Shown here one piece after another: positions 24,051-36,090 of a DNA stretch of 64,000 bases (position 1 is the first letter of the stretch; each line of letters begins with the position of its first letter). The notes beneath the pieces are model-generated. The model worked only from the letters and a program-made list of their open reading frames with translations. It had not been told where the DNA came from and searched no databases. The stretch is from Clarkia xantiana subsp. parviflora. Taxonomy: Eukaryota > Streptophyta > Magnoliopsida > Myrtales > Onagraceae. The stretch covers positions 10,655,503 to 10,719,502 of the forward strand of contig JAPTYO010000018.1 in the NCBI GenBank assembly GCA_036873135.1, written 5' to 3'. The position numbers and the translations under genes were made by a program.

Positions 24051-24366
24051 CTGGAAATGATCCTAATCAACTCCAAAAAACCAAATCGCCCCAAAATCGA
24101 GAAAGCACGCTCGTTTTGGACCGCCCGTCGTCCGTCGTAACGCCGTCCGCCGTGGCTGCTGTCACCCGCCGCCGTGTCTCTCACCGCCGCTGGTCCTGCC
24201 GCCACGAGCTGGCTTCGCCGGTGAGTGGTGGTTGGCCGGTGGTGAAGGAGTGTAGGTGGGTGAGTGGTTTGGGTGCTAAGTCACTTACTCTTCAAGAAAT
24301 GGAGAAGACAACTCTAAAAAGGGGGAAGACAAAGTGTGGTGATATTTGAATTCACTCCTTTATATA
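24051..24366 (-). promoter_or_regulatory. Possible promoter and leader exon of the A antisense gene
   Basis: A TATA box (TATATAAAGG on the minus strand, 24357-24366) is followed by a C/G-rich leader ending at a donor-like CAG|GTATGCC (24051/24050). An acceptor-like TTGTAG at 23153 would join it to the exon holding the ATG at 23083. This is an inference from splice consensus and composition only. Confidence 0.35.
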
Positions 24367-24419
24367 CACCTATAGGTAACATCTTTCCGCTTCCATATTT
24401 TTTCTATCTCCTTTGGAAA

Positions 24420-24720
24420 ATATTCCTAACACCTATGCATGTTTACATATCCATGCATACACGCATACATCAACACACACGCGTTTACATATCCATGTGA
24501 CGTATTTGCAATTACAACCCCGACGTGCATATACTCTTATCCATCTTATCGCATATATACATGCCCGTACTTATATGATTTAATTTCATAACATTTCATA
24601 TCGTACGCCGACTCTCGTACACATGCACATCATAATCATACATGTGTTAGCATTCATATCTATGATCACATACACGGACTAGGATTGTCATATACGTATA
24701 GGCCATATATATGCTTGCTA
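24420..24720. repeat. Second CA/TG-rich tract of element A
   Basis: ATGCATGTTTACATATCCATG and similar words; same character as 23380-23830. No coding content. Confidence 0.6.
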
Positions 24721-24893
24721 CACTAATCATGTCGACAGATACGACTACTCCCGCCCAAGTCCAAGGAGGGATATATCGTAACAAGGTCCACGCGCCGACG
24801 AACAGTAAGTCCATCTCGAGCTAACACCCGAAATTAAATCGAACATATACTCTATCAAAAATAGAGTCAAGACGGGGCCATGCCACGACTTGA

Positions 24894-24905
24894 CTCGGGG
24901 GCAAA
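24894..24905 (+). other. Polypurine tract of element A
   Basis: CTCGGGGGCAAA directly before the 3' LTR. Element C has TTGGGGGCAAA at the same place, so the GGGGGCAAA end is shared. Confidence 0.8.
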
Positions 24906-25605
24906 TGATGGGTATACTTCCGAATCGGGTTCGTTTTATATTATTCGGACTTCGTATACTCATCGAACTCACTAAACGGTTTCGAAATGTTCACCCGCGG
25001 GTACTAAAAAGTCCGGGACACGCGCGTACGCGCCCCGGACTTACACCGCGTCCGGATTGTTGTCACAATCCAGACCGGGTCCGGATTGCAGACTATCCGG
25101 CCCTCCGGATTATCCCGTTATTCCGGACCTCCCGGGATCCTCGCGATACCTCAGGACGGCCCAGATTCCTCCTATTATTGACATGTGAACCCTTACGCAA
25201 ACACCGCACGTGCAGACCCTCCCGATGTCAGCTTTACTCCCGTCTACGCTCAGTTCATACTTTGCATTGAATCGACGTCGGACCGTTCAAAACCCGGTTG
25301 GATTCCAAGGTTTCCTATAAATAGGGGCCTTGATCATTCATTTCAAAGCTAATTCTGAAGTTGACAGTGGAAGCTCTGCCCTCTCTCTTACTCTCTCTCT
25401 CTAAAAAACCTGACTTAAGCTTCGAAGAGGGTTCATCGCACAGCACCCCCCCCCCCCCCCCGTGTGGTGTGCGATACTGCCCTCTTGCAGGTGTATGGAG
25501 ACGCACGAGTTCAGCACGTGCGGAGACCCGAAATAGGAGCGACCCGATGCATTTTTCCGTCGTCACTACCATGATCCGACTCCCCAGCTCGGAAAGGATC
25601 CAACA
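24906..25605 (+). repeat. 3' LTR of element A
   Basis: TGATGGGTATAC to GGATCCAACA, 700 bp, collinear with 4019-4712 but clearly diverged. TATA box at 25316-25324. A 16-base C run (25446-25461) replaces a mixed CCACCCCC stretch in the 5' LTR. Confidence 0.9.
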
Positions 25606-25905
25606 ATATGCCTACGAACCTAATCGCATGATCATAATATAATATGGAGATGAGCCTGACAATCAGATCATGGTGGTATGAGTGATAACTACGCACCTGA
25701 TGTCGTAATATGCGGCAACATGAATGATATACATGCGATCCTACTCTTCTGATGTCGCAATAGGAAAAGACAGGGCGGCATGAGTGATATACCTGCATGC
25801 CTAATGTCGTAATAGGAATAGTCAGGGCAACAGGAGTGATATACCTGCACGCCTGAGAGTTGTTATAGTTATAGTGGTAGCAGGAGTGATATACCCGCGC
25901 CTTTG
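25606..25905. repeat. Tandem repeats flanking element A on the right
   Basis: About four units of 55-70 bp with GATGTCGTAATA and CAGGAGTGATATACCTGCA; continues the array seen before element A. Confidence 0.75.
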
Positions 25906-28818
25906 GTAGATTTTGAGCTTTGTGCATAACACATTAGTGGTGCCCAGAAGCTACTTGTAATTTTTGTAAGGGATAATGGTTCCCTATATAGGTTTGAGGT
26001 CTCATTTTTGCCGCTCCTGGAAGGTCTTCTTGCATTTCTATGTTTGTGCGCCAAATATAAAGATCATGGTTGCAGGTTGTATATAAATTACGCACTTGAA
26101 CGAAGGATCAGGTTCGTGAGATGTAATATGGGGTGTTTTCCCTCGATAATGGCATGTTTGCCAGAAAGTGAATCCCAGTTCGGGTATAAAGATGCACCGT
26201 TGGTGCTAGAGCGTAACACGTTAGTTGTGGTCGTTAGACCCTGAACGATGTGCTCGTTTGAGTTATAAAGGAGGGGGAATCCTTATGCGAATCATTGTAG
26301 TCAGATATAGATCCGAGCTTGAGTTATAAACGGATATAGATCCGAGTTTTAGTTATAAGAGGGGTGTAACGACGCGTCCGCTCTAGTGTATGTCGTGTGT
26401 TAGCCACCACGTTTTAGTATGTATGTTAGGTGTTGACCACCACCGTTTTGACTCGTAATTTGGAGATTCCCAGTGAGTCTAAGTGTTTTGGAAACTAGGG
26501 TGTATATGTAGTCGCTAGCGCGTTAGTATTTGTATATTAAAGTAGTGAAGTAGATATGGTGCTGCCTAGTACTCCCCTGCCCACCTAGGCTTGGGCGAAA
26601 ATTACTTTCCGAGCAAGACTAAATGCTCTAAAAATAGAGATAATAAGCATAATATAGTTTCTCTTAAAAAGATGCATAATGTAAAAGTTTGGGGAATGAC
26701 TTTCCTGCTATGTAGCGGTTGTCTAGATTTACCCCCAATGTCTTTAGTTTAGGGGCGTGCGTTGAAGCATATATCCTCCCATCGTTGTGGGTTTTGTTTT
26801 CCCACGTTGTGGGTATATTTGGGTAATGAGAGATGTATGAGCGTGCGTGTGTTAGACGCTCATGTCCTATTGATCTTGTTGTTGTATACTTGGATATACA
26901 CTTTGGAGGCTTGCTCCTTTGTTTTCTTATCCTGCCATAGGATGTCAGATTCGACGATCAATGCATTTATATAAATTCATACTCAATTGAATTTTTCAAA
27001 GCATGCCATAGACAATAAATAATGTAGGGTATAGATGCTTCCCCAATTTCGGCGTTTAGCGACATCTGTTGACTGCTTTTGACCGCGATTGACTATTGTT
27101 GCCCGGTTTGACTACTGTCGACCGATTTAATTGCTGTTGACAAGTTTTATTGGTGTTTAACCGGTTCTCCGGTTTGACCAATTTGATTGATGTTGACCGG
27201 TTTTGCTAGTTTTGACAGATATGATGTGATTTTGAGGGATCGTAAATAGATTAGAAGCAGTTTCCTTCCATCTCCATTAGTTTCTAATGTATATACATCA
27301 TGCCCCCAAGCCAAGGAGAGGTATAACCTCTTATTGGTTTACAACACATGATGTAGATGTAAGATATTAGATTAAATGATGATATAATCATTCATACATG
27401 ATGTATGCATGGACTGATGCCTCTATTACGATACTTGTGTACGAAAGGGTTGTACATGTAGCATTATGATGTGGCAATCGAACACTGATAAATTGTCTTC
27501 GATCCCTCGTGACTATTTTCATATGAATTAGCAAGTAACGCTTTATGCAACTGCTGATAAAACATACATGCGACACTAGGAAAGGTCCTGATGCATCTTT
27601 AATTATTAATCATCATAAGGTGTATTAGACATTTATACCCCCACTTATAAGTTACTAGCAACATGAATTGGTGCTCATGATAATTTCTAGGTTTTAACTG
27701 ATAGGTTACGTACCCTAGTTAACTATGAATATTCATGATCATGTATGTATGAATTAGCACATGCACTTTAAGGTAACCGTAACTGCATGGAGGCATGTTT
27801 TACTCGAAAGTGTGAATAGCTGATATATGTGCTTATCATAGCTATGGTATCAAAGCTATAAATAACTCATTTAAATAAATATAAGAGTTATCTTGCTAGC
27901 TTAGCTAGTAAGCCTCTCAGAGGTGAGCTTTGAGCGTTTGAGCATAATCAACACCCCGTAATGACGTTTGCGTGAGCTATGAATGCGAGCTCGAGCTATG
28001 CGCTGAGTGTTGGACGAGCTTTAATGCTTAGCATAATCAAACTCCCGTAGGTATTGGTTTAATTGCATATGTTTGCTACGATTCCCTTCATTCAAAGGAA
28101 TAAAATGTAGGTCATTATTATAGCGAAGTGTCAAACATGGAGGCTTATATCAAAATGGAGCAATTAAATGCGAGTGTTAGAGAAACTTATCTCGTGTTTA
28201 ACGAATTTGACTCAATGGTCGCGATGAACCGATTTTGCCAGATTTGACCGGCTTGACCGGCTCTATCGGTCTGACCGATGTGGACCGGTTCACTTTTAGG
28301 TAGCAGCTTAGTGGTCTGGGACAGCCGGGTTAGGGAGCCCGGGGCGAAGGCCCTCTTGGTACCTTGTGTTGAGCTTATGAAGCTTTATGCATGTTATCAG
28401 CTCTTGGTCCCCTCTTAGAATATTAGGCCCTCTTTTAGGAGAGAAGACCCAACTTTGTGTTTGGCCTAGTAAAGGACGAAGGCCCACTAGGTCAATTTGA
28501 CCCCTTTGAAATCCTTTCCACGCTTGTGAAGGAAATTCCACGGCGGTGGGGTCCTTTCAATGGCGGAACGGGCTCTACCAGCTACGTTGGTGGCATAAGC
28601 TTCAATCGCATCGAAGCGGAGTTCCTTCAAAGGTGGGCTCCCTTCTGTTGAATCTGTATTTCAAATCCACGTTGGAAGGTGGCAAGAGCTCCTCTCTGCC
28701 GGACCGAGATAATATGTCAGATCCACTGGTCGGTTTCAGAGAGAATGGTGACAGAGGCATATGCCAGGAGTCACAGAGCACGAAGCAATCGTGCTTAGTG
28801 AAGAGCTAGTCAGCAGAG
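25906..28818. other. Unassigned diverged sequence
   Basis: No credible gene. 27040-27220 and 28200-28290 are rich in TTGACCGGTTTGAC-type words, also found at 46170-46270 beyond element D, so both sides may belong to one older element. 28300-28818 is less AT-rich and looks single-copy within the window; its short ORFs match nothing I know. Confidence 0.4.
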
Positions 28819-29326
28819 TGTGTAAGTGTATGGTGTGTTATTATGCAGGCTAAGAGAAGCAAGAAGAGGAAAGGATTCGACTGGAGTCGAATAACTTGGA
28901 ATACAACATCAAGAAGACAAGGACGTAAAGCTGGCACATATGTAAACACAGAGAATGAAAATGTTTACATAGAGTTTGGAGATACTGACACAAATAATGA
29001 TATGTTTACACAGAGAGTTGCAGAACACGTGAGTTTTAGTAGAGTCAGTGTCTAGTTGGTTAAGTTTAAGTTATTATGGTTGAGTTAAGTGTCAGTTTTT
29101 ATATTGAGAGGTTATGCTGAAGTTTAGGGGAAGTTATGTTTAATGGATATAGTTGGTTTTGCTGTAGTAGTTGTAATGAACAAATATAGTTTTACGTTGA
29201 ATGAAGTTTTTACTCAGTTCCTGATAATTTGAGATTCATTATTCTCGCTCTCTTCCAACGTTTACTCATTTCTCAATTGAAGTTCAGATTGCGATTACTT
29301 GTTGGCAAACAAGTATTACATTTACA
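28819..29326 (+). repeat. 5' LTR of element D
   Basis: TGTGTAAGTGTATGGTG to ACATTTACA, 508 bp. Differs from the 3' LTR by few substitutions and by a short internal duplication there. Confidence 0.9.
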
Positions 29327-29328
29327 TT

Positions 29329-29340
29329 TGGTATCAGAGC
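29329..29340 (+). other. Primer-binding site of element D
   Basis: TGGTATCAGAGC, complement of the 3' end of initiator methionine tRNA, the standard primer of plant Copia elements, two bases after the LTR. Confidence 0.95.
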
Positions 29341-29404
29341 ACTCACGTTTAAAGAAGATCCTGCAGATTTTCAAGTTTTTGGTTTTGCAAAACCAACTTG
29401 GAAG

Positions 29405-30428
29405 ATGACAGACAATGCAACATTTGTTGGTCTTACTATTCCGAAATTTACAGGTAAGAACTATGATCAATGGAGTCTCATTATGGAAAATTTGTTGAAA
29501 GCACGTGAGTTTTGGGATGTTGTTGACAAGGGTGTTGACATAGAGAAAGCTGATTTTGAAACCTACAAGGCACGTAAGTTGATTGATTTGAAGGCAAAAA
29601 ATATCTTGTTTCAAGCAATAGATTGGGCCACTTTGGAAAGTATACTTTGCAAAGATACTTCCAAGGATATTTGGGATTCCATGAAGAAAAAGGGAGTTGG
29701 TTCAATGCGTATGAAAAAGGCACAGTTGCAGGCTTTAAGAGGAGAGTTTGAACTTCTAAGAATGAAAGAGGATGAGAAAGTAGTAGCATTCTGTTCAAGA
29801 GTTTTGGAAATCAATAACAAGATGAGGTTGGTTGGAGAAGAGATGAAAGACACAACCATTGTAGAGAAGATCATGAGATCCTTGAATAGGAAGTTTGATT
29901 ATGTTGTTTGTGCCATTGAAGAATCAAAAGATCTTGAAGAGTTAACACTAGATGAACTTCAAAGTTCATTAGTTGTTCATGAACAAAAGATATATAGAGA
30001 TTCCCCTTCAGGAGAACAAGCCTTAAAAGCTGTTTCGGAGTCATGTAGTTCAACTCATGGCCCCAATTCGAGAGGAAGAGGACAGCAAAGAGGAAGAGGC
30101 AGAGGTTATGGAAGAGGAAGAGGTGGTCCTGGCAGAGGCTATCAACAATATGGAAGAGGTGGTCATCAACAAGGCAGAGGTGATCATGGTCGAGGAAGGG
30201 GAGATTTTGATGGAGGTGAACAATGAGGAAGTGGAAATTGCAATTTTCAAAACCGAGGAAGAGGATATCAGGATCGTGGAAGAGGAAGAGGAAGAAACTA
30301 TCATGGTTTTAATAATGGATATAACCAGAATTATCACAGTAAAGTTAATGTTCAATGTCACAGGTGTCAGAGATTTGGACATTACCAGTTAGAATGTTAC
30401 GCAAGAATTCCTGAAGAAAAAGAAGAGA
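29405..30428 (+). pseudogene. gag: Broken Copia gag of element D
   Basis: Starts MTDNATFVGLTIPKFTG with the YDQWSLIMENLL block of the plant Copia gag (UBN2-type) domain, open to a TGA at 30224-30226. A Gly-Arg-rich tail follows. Beyond the stop the CCHC knuckle CHRCQRFGHYQLEC (about 30356-30400) still reads in another frame, so a stop and a frameshift separate gag from the knuckle. Confidence 0.92.
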
Positions 30429-30430
30429 AA

Positions 30431-33400
30431 GTGCACTTTGCTGAGATTGAAGACAAAGGTGCAAATGAAGTTCTTCTCATGACAATTGAGAAGAAGGTTG
30501 AGCATACATCTGCAGATGTATGGTATGTGGATACTGGATGTAGTAATCATATGTGCGGACATAAGGAAGGTTTTTGCAAGTTAGATGAGAGTTATAGATC
30601 AAAAGTGGCATTTGGTGATAATTCCTCCATACAAGTGAAAGGAAAAGGAGCTGTGAAATTCAAATCATTGAGTGATACAACTGAAATCATTCAAGATGTC
30701 TTGTACGTGCCAGGATTAAAAACCAATCTCTTGAGTGTTGGTCAGTTGCTGCAAAAGCAATATTCTTTGTGGTTTGGTGAAGATAAATGCGAGATTTATC
30801 AAGATGAGAGGGGCACGATTTTGGAGATTAAGATGAATCCGGATAGACTCTTTCCTCTTGCATTAGAGGAATTAAAAATCAGCCTAAGGCTCAGGAGAAG
30901 GAAGTCCAAAAGAAAGCATGTCAAAAAGAAGCTTGGCTATGGCATTATAGGTTTGGGCATTTGAATTTTAGAGGTTTAAATACCTTGAGTAGATTGAATA
31001 TGGTAAGAGGTTTGCCCATAATTCCAGTACAAGAGGAGCTGTGTGAAGGATGTACAATTGGTAAGCATGAAAGAGATCCATTTAATCCAAGGTCATACAC
31101 TTGGAAGGCTAGTGATCAATTGCAATTGATTCACTCAGATGTTTGTGGCCCCATTAGCCTTACATCGAATGGTGGCAAGAGGTACTTTATTTCCTTTATT
31201 GATGATTATACAAGGAAATGATAGGTCACTTCGATGAATGAGAAATCTGAGGCATTCGAAAAATTCAAGTTGTTCAAAGCAGCAGTTGAAACTGAGACAG
31301 GGAAAAAGATTAAGGTGTTGAGAACTGATAATGGAGGAGAATATACTTCAACGAAGTTCAACAATTTCTGTGCTGCTCAAGGAATTGTGCGGGAAAGAAC
31401 AGCTCCTATGACTCCTCAACATAATGGAGTGGCTGAGAGAAAGAATAAAACAGTTGAAAACATGATGAGAAGCATGCTGCACACCTCAGGAGTTCCAGAT
31501 AGGTTTTGGCCAGAAGCAGTTGTATGGAGTTTCTATATTTTAAATAGGTGTCCCACATTTGCTGTAAAAGGAATGACTCCAAATGAAGCATGGAATGGAT
31601 GGAAGCCTTCAGTACAGCATCTAAAAGTGTTTGGCTGCATAGCTTATTCGAAGATACAGGATGTTCAAAGGAGAAAGCTTGACCCTAAGTCTGAGAAGTG
31701 CATCTTCTTAGGCATGAGTAGTGTTTCAAAAGCTTATAACCTTTATAAACCAGTCACAAGGAAGATAGTGACTAGTAGAGACGTCAAGTTTGAAGAATCC
31801 AAGTTCTGGAATTGGAATGGAAACAAGGAAACGCTGGAAAGATCAATGCAGCAAAACTATGTTGACACATGTGTAAACACAGCAACGCCCTATGTCAACA
31901 CAGCAGCGCCCTATGTTAACACAGAAGCATCCTATGTTAACACAGAAAGGTCCAGTGAAGAAAACCAAGGAGGAGACGTAGAAGAAGAAGAAGAGGAGAT
32001 TCAGACAAGAGATGAAGATGAAGAAGAGGAGATGCTAGACTATGGTGGTTCACCTACTGCAGTTAGAGTGGAATCACATAGCAATGAAGCTGGATGTTCA
32101 AGGGCTCAAGGAAATACAAGAAGATCCATCAAGAGACCACGCTATTTGGATGCATATGAGGTAAGTGGCATTTCAGTTAGACGTAATGAACCTGATGAAA
32201 TAGCTCATTTTTGCCTATTTGCTGATTGTGACCCCATGGATTTTGAGACTGCTAGTAAAGAAGATAAGTGGAGAAAAGCCATGGAAGTTGAAATAGCTTC
32301 TATTGAAAAGAATAAAACCTGGAAGTTGGTAGATTTGCCTAAAGGGCATAAGACTATAGGGGTTAAATGGGTTTATAAAAATAAACTCAAAGAAAATGGT
32401 GAAGTTGATAAATTTAAGGCAAGATTAGTTGCTAAAGGGTATAGGCAGTCTTATGGAATTGATTATATATAATTTTATGCTCCAGTTGCTAGGTTAGACA
32501 CCATTAGAATGGTGATAGCACTTGCAGCACAAAATGGGTTGTCTTTATTTCAACTTGATGTGAAATCTGCTTTTCTATATGGGATTTTAAATGATGAAGT
32601 TTATGTTGATCAGCCTTTAGGTTTTATAATCAAAGGCAAAGAAAACAAAGTTTATAGATTGTAAAGTCCCTTTATGGTTTAAAACAAGCCCCGCGAGCTT
32701 TGTATAGCAGATTGGAGAACTTCTTTCTGCAGAAAGGGTTCTTAAAATGTCCATATTAACACACATTGTTTATTAAGTCAGATTCAGCAGGAAGATTGCT
32801 AATTGTGTGTGTCTATGTTGATGATTTGGTGTATACTGGGAATAGTGACAACATGTTTAGAGAATCTAAAAGTTCGATGATGAAAGAGTTTGAAATGTCT
32901 GATATGGGATTGTTGCATTACTATCTTGGTCTAGAAATTTGTCAAACTCCTAAAGGTATTTCAGTTTGTCAAAAGAAATATTTGAGAGATGTGTTGAAAA
33001 AAATTTGACATGAGTGAATGCAATGCAGTTAGGACCCCAGTTGAAACAAATGGGTTGTTACTGAAAAATGGTTCAGGTGGTGTTGTTGACAAAACCATGT
33101 ATAGGCAGCTTATAGGTAGTCTAATGTACCTAACTGCATCTAGGCCAGATATTCAATTTGCTGTCAGTTATGTTTCTAGATTTATGGAGAATCCCTCAGG
33201 TGATCATCCTTTTGCTGCTAAGAGAATCCTTAGATATCTTCAAGGTACTAAGGACTTTGGTTTGTTTTTCATGAAGAAGTCTATGTCTGCATTAGTGGCT
33301 TATAGTGATAGTGATTTTGCTGGTTGCAAAGATGATAGACGAAGCACAAGTGGGTATGCATTCATCCTTGGTGGAGCTGCAGTCTCCTGGATGTCCCGCA

Positions 33401-33753
33401 AGCAGCAAATTGTTACTCTTTCGAGTACAGAAGCTGAATATGTTGTTGCTACTGAATGTGCAAAGCACATCTTGTGGATGAGAAGAGTGTTAGAGTTCTT
33501 ACATTTCCCACAGAAGACAGCCACTAAGTTATTGTGTGATAATAGCTCAACTTTGAAGTAAGCTAAGAATCCAGTTCTTCATGGAAGAACTAAGCATATT
33601 GATGTGAAATTCTTCTTTCTTCGTGACTTATGTGATGAGATTGATATTGAGATCAATAAGTGTCGAAGTGAAGACAACTATGCAGACATCTTTATTAAAC
33701 CTTTGAAAATTGCAGCTTTTGAGTATTTGAGAACACATCTTGGTGTTTGCAAT
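30431..33753 (+). pseudogene. pol: Broken Copia pol of element D (continues at 44447-44458)
   Basis: Protease: WYVDTGCSNHM near 30520-30555. Integrase zinc part (HYRFGHLNFRG, CEGCTIGKHE) lies after a frameshift near 30900; the core has IHSDVCGP and RTDNGGEYTS, with TGA-TAG at 31219-31224 between them, and NGVAERKN. A linker has four YVNT repeats and an acidic run. RT: KWVYKNKLKENGEVDKFKAR, a stop at 32470-32472, QLDVKSAFLYG, stops near 32662-32682, and YVDDLVYTGN. RNase H: SDSDFAGCKDDRRSTSGY and SSTEAEY (33010-33561), then a stop and further open sequence to GVCNV at 33753. After element C the last codons and TGA are at 44450-44458. Confidence 0.92.
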
Positions 33754-33758
33754 GTTGT

Positions 33759-34457
33759 TGATGGGTTTCGCTATAGCCGTTAGGCCCTTTAACGACGAGT
33801 AAACGGTGAATAGGCCCACTGGGCCCTAAAAGAGGTCAAGAAGACCAATGCGAAGGGTCCCGACAAGAGGAGTCCCGATGGTGAAGGGTCCCGACAAGGT
33901 CGGTCCCGATATGCGAGCTGGACGCTCCCGGTGAGATGCCTTTAAGTAGGCCCCGATGATATGCCTTTAAGTAGGCCACGATGTTGAATCCCTAAGAATG
34001 TTGGCCCTGTCACGATGACGAGGGGCCCCGAGCGGTGACCCCGAGCGGTGACCAAATGAGATAACTCTGGAGTCCCCGATACTGGTCGGCACTTGCTATC
34101 AGAGGTTGAGGCCGAGAAACACGCCCACTATCAGAGTAGTGGCCGAGATAAGCGGAACGTGGCCGAGATAAGCGGGATCGTGGCCGAGATAAGCGGAATG
34201 TGGGCTAACTGCCCCGGCGGTTCATCAGGTAACTGGGGTAACTCCTCTCCTATAAAAAGGCAGAAGTTACCTCAGATCAAAAACACATTTACATACTCAT
34301 ACTTTTGCTTGCCTTACCTGCCACGAGATTCTCATTTAAGCATCGGAGAGGGATTCTGGGTCACCGCCCGCTCTATTCCCCTCTTGCAGGATTACGCGGA
34401 GCGAAGGATTTCGGATTTCCGTCAAGACCGTACCGGAGTTCCCACCGTGATCCAACA
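33759..34457 (+). repeat. 5' LTR of element C
   Basis: TGATGGGTTTCGC to GTGATCCAACA, 699 bp. TATA box at 34251-34257. Contains GCATCGGAGAGGG (about 34339), about two copies of the 25-bp unit and a short GTGGCCGAGATAAGCGG array near 34130-34200. Confidence 0.93.
34251..34257 (+). promoter_or_regulatory. TATA box in element C 5' LTR
   Basis: CTCCTATAAAAAGG, repeated in the 3' LTR at 44245-44251. Confidence 0.6.
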
Positions 34458-34458
34458 T

Positions 34459-34473
34459 TGACCCCGTCTGTGG
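34459..34473 (+). other. Altered primer-binding site of element C
   Basis: TGACCCCGTCTGTGG after the LTR. Compared with T1 (TGGCGCCGTCTGTGG) two of the first five bases differ, in the part that pairs with the tRNA end. Confidence 0.65.
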
Positions 34474-34494
34474 GAAACGTAACGAAAAGCAACA

Positions 34495-36090
34495 ATGACT
34501 TCTATTCGTTCAATGGCGGCTGGCAAGCAGAAAAAGCAAGGACAATCTGGTGGTTCCCGTCACCCTGCTGGAACTCTGAATTCAGGGCCGCCGGAGCGTG
34601 CTGTGGACCAAAATCCCCCTGCTGAGGTTTCCCGAACAGGGGGGCACAATGAAGTTACCAAGAGGATAGGGAGGAGGATACTCCTCCAAACGCGGACCTG
34701 ACGAAGGCTGTGGCGGATTCCATGCCGATGTTCTTGGAGGCCATGGAGGCTCTCCTAGAGCGGAGAGAGACTGCCAAGAAGAAGGAGGAGGTGCCTCCGC
34801 CTCCGCCGAGGGAGGATCAGAATGTACAAGAGGCCCAACCCCGAAACCGGGACAAGGGCAAGGAGCCCGCTCAGTCGGAGCGATTTGTGATCGATGGGCC
34901 TGGACCGGTGCATCATAGGACTATTCCCCTTAATGGTCCCATCACCGCCGACCAGGTGGTGAAGATCGTGAACATTTGCATGGGGGATCAGAAGCAGATG
35001 ATGTCGAAACTGAGGGATCGATCCACCCATCCCTTTGTTCCCCGATTGATAGACACCCTCGCCCCGCCAGGGCTGGGTATCCCCACAATTAAGGAGTATG
35101 ATGGCGAGGGAGATCCAGTTCGCCATGTCCAGAAGCATGTCATGGCCTGTTTGGGCAGAGCCCCCGATTATGATACCATGTGTGTGCTGTTCCCGGCCAC
35201 ATTGGGAGAAAGGGCCCTGACGTGGTTCTTCAGCCTGCCCCCAGGATGCATCTCCAGCTGGGCTGATATGCACGACCGTTTTATTCAGCAGTACCAGGGT
35301 CGTTGGCGCCTCTTGAAGAGCGTGAGGTCCCTAGCTCAGGTGGTGCAGAGGCCCGACGAATCGCTGGCACATTATTACCAGCGGTACACTGCTAGCGTGC
35401 CCGAGATCGATGAGGAGATATCGGAGGGAGAGACTATCCGCACCTTCCTTCGGAACCTGACAGCCCCCTATGGTTCCGATCTGATGCACAGTGTGGCCGC
35501 GAAGGCCGTGTGGAGCATGGAGGCGTTGCAGACGAGGGTAAAGCAGCAAATCGATGTGCAGGAGTCGAAGATAGCTGCCGGGGAGCTTGATCCTCCGAAA
35601 TCAAGTAAGGGGAAGCAGTCGTTCAAACCTTTGGATGACCGTAAGCGAAAGGATAAATCCGAGGGCAGTTGGAGTCGAGGCCGCTCTGATCGAAGGGAGG
35701 ACAGGCCCCGAGGACGGACAGGCGGGAGGATCATCACATTCCTCTCAACAGTTTTATGGCTGCCGTGTTAACGGTGATGGATCGACAGGGTATCTCCAGG
35801 TACCCCCCGAAGAAGGAAGGAGAATTTTTGGGAGCTCGCACCGATCGTTACTGTCGGTTCCACCGCGCTAGCGGTCACGACACTAATCATTGTCGGGAGT
35901 TGAAGAAGGAGATCGAAAAGCTGATCCAGAAGGGGAAGCTTAAGGAGTTTGTGGCTGAGAGGCCATGTCGATCCCGCTCCCGATCTCGATCGTGGTCCCG
36001 TTCCCGATCCCGCGATCAGTCCCAAGGAAGAAGAAATCCGAGCCGGAGTCTTCTGGTGCCCGTAAGGAGAAGCGGGGCACCATTAATGTG
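34495..36090 (+). pseudogene. gag: Broken gag of element C
   Basis: ATG at 34495 (MTSIRSMAAGKQKK). Frameshift near 34690, then open from 34710 to 35771 through the whole gag domain (FVIDGPGPVHHRTIPLNGP, ALTWFFSLPPG, RPDESLAHYYQRY). A second frameshift near 35700 leads to 35756-36091 with the zinc knuckle YCRFHRASGHDTNHC and an Arg-Ser tail. A third shift near 36030 precedes the protease. It is the most complete gag of the family here. Confidence 0.92.

Larger units (their letters stand above)
4019..25605 (+). mobile_element. Old Tat-like Ty3/Gypsy element A, gag-less, with element B nested inside
   Basis: Bounded by two direct LTRs (4019-4712 and 24906-25605). Flanks are ATATA on the left and ATATG on the right, a TSD with one mismatch. 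The 10.9-kb element B is inserted at 7733-18651; without it A is about 10.7 kb. Order: LTR, PBS-like site, protease/RT remnant, integrase remnant, [B], tandem repeats, antisense ORF, polypurine tract, LTR. The LTRs differ at many positions by eye, more than those of B or C, so A is older. Confidence 0.88.

Noticed and set aside
28308..28818. Possible organelle-derived or genic piece
   Set aside because: Composition differs from its surroundings, but I could not match any organelle gene, and all frames are short.
29327..29342. tRNA-like TGGTATCAGAGC
   Set aside because: It is the retrotransposon primer-binding site, not a tRNA gene; no cloverleaf surrounds it.
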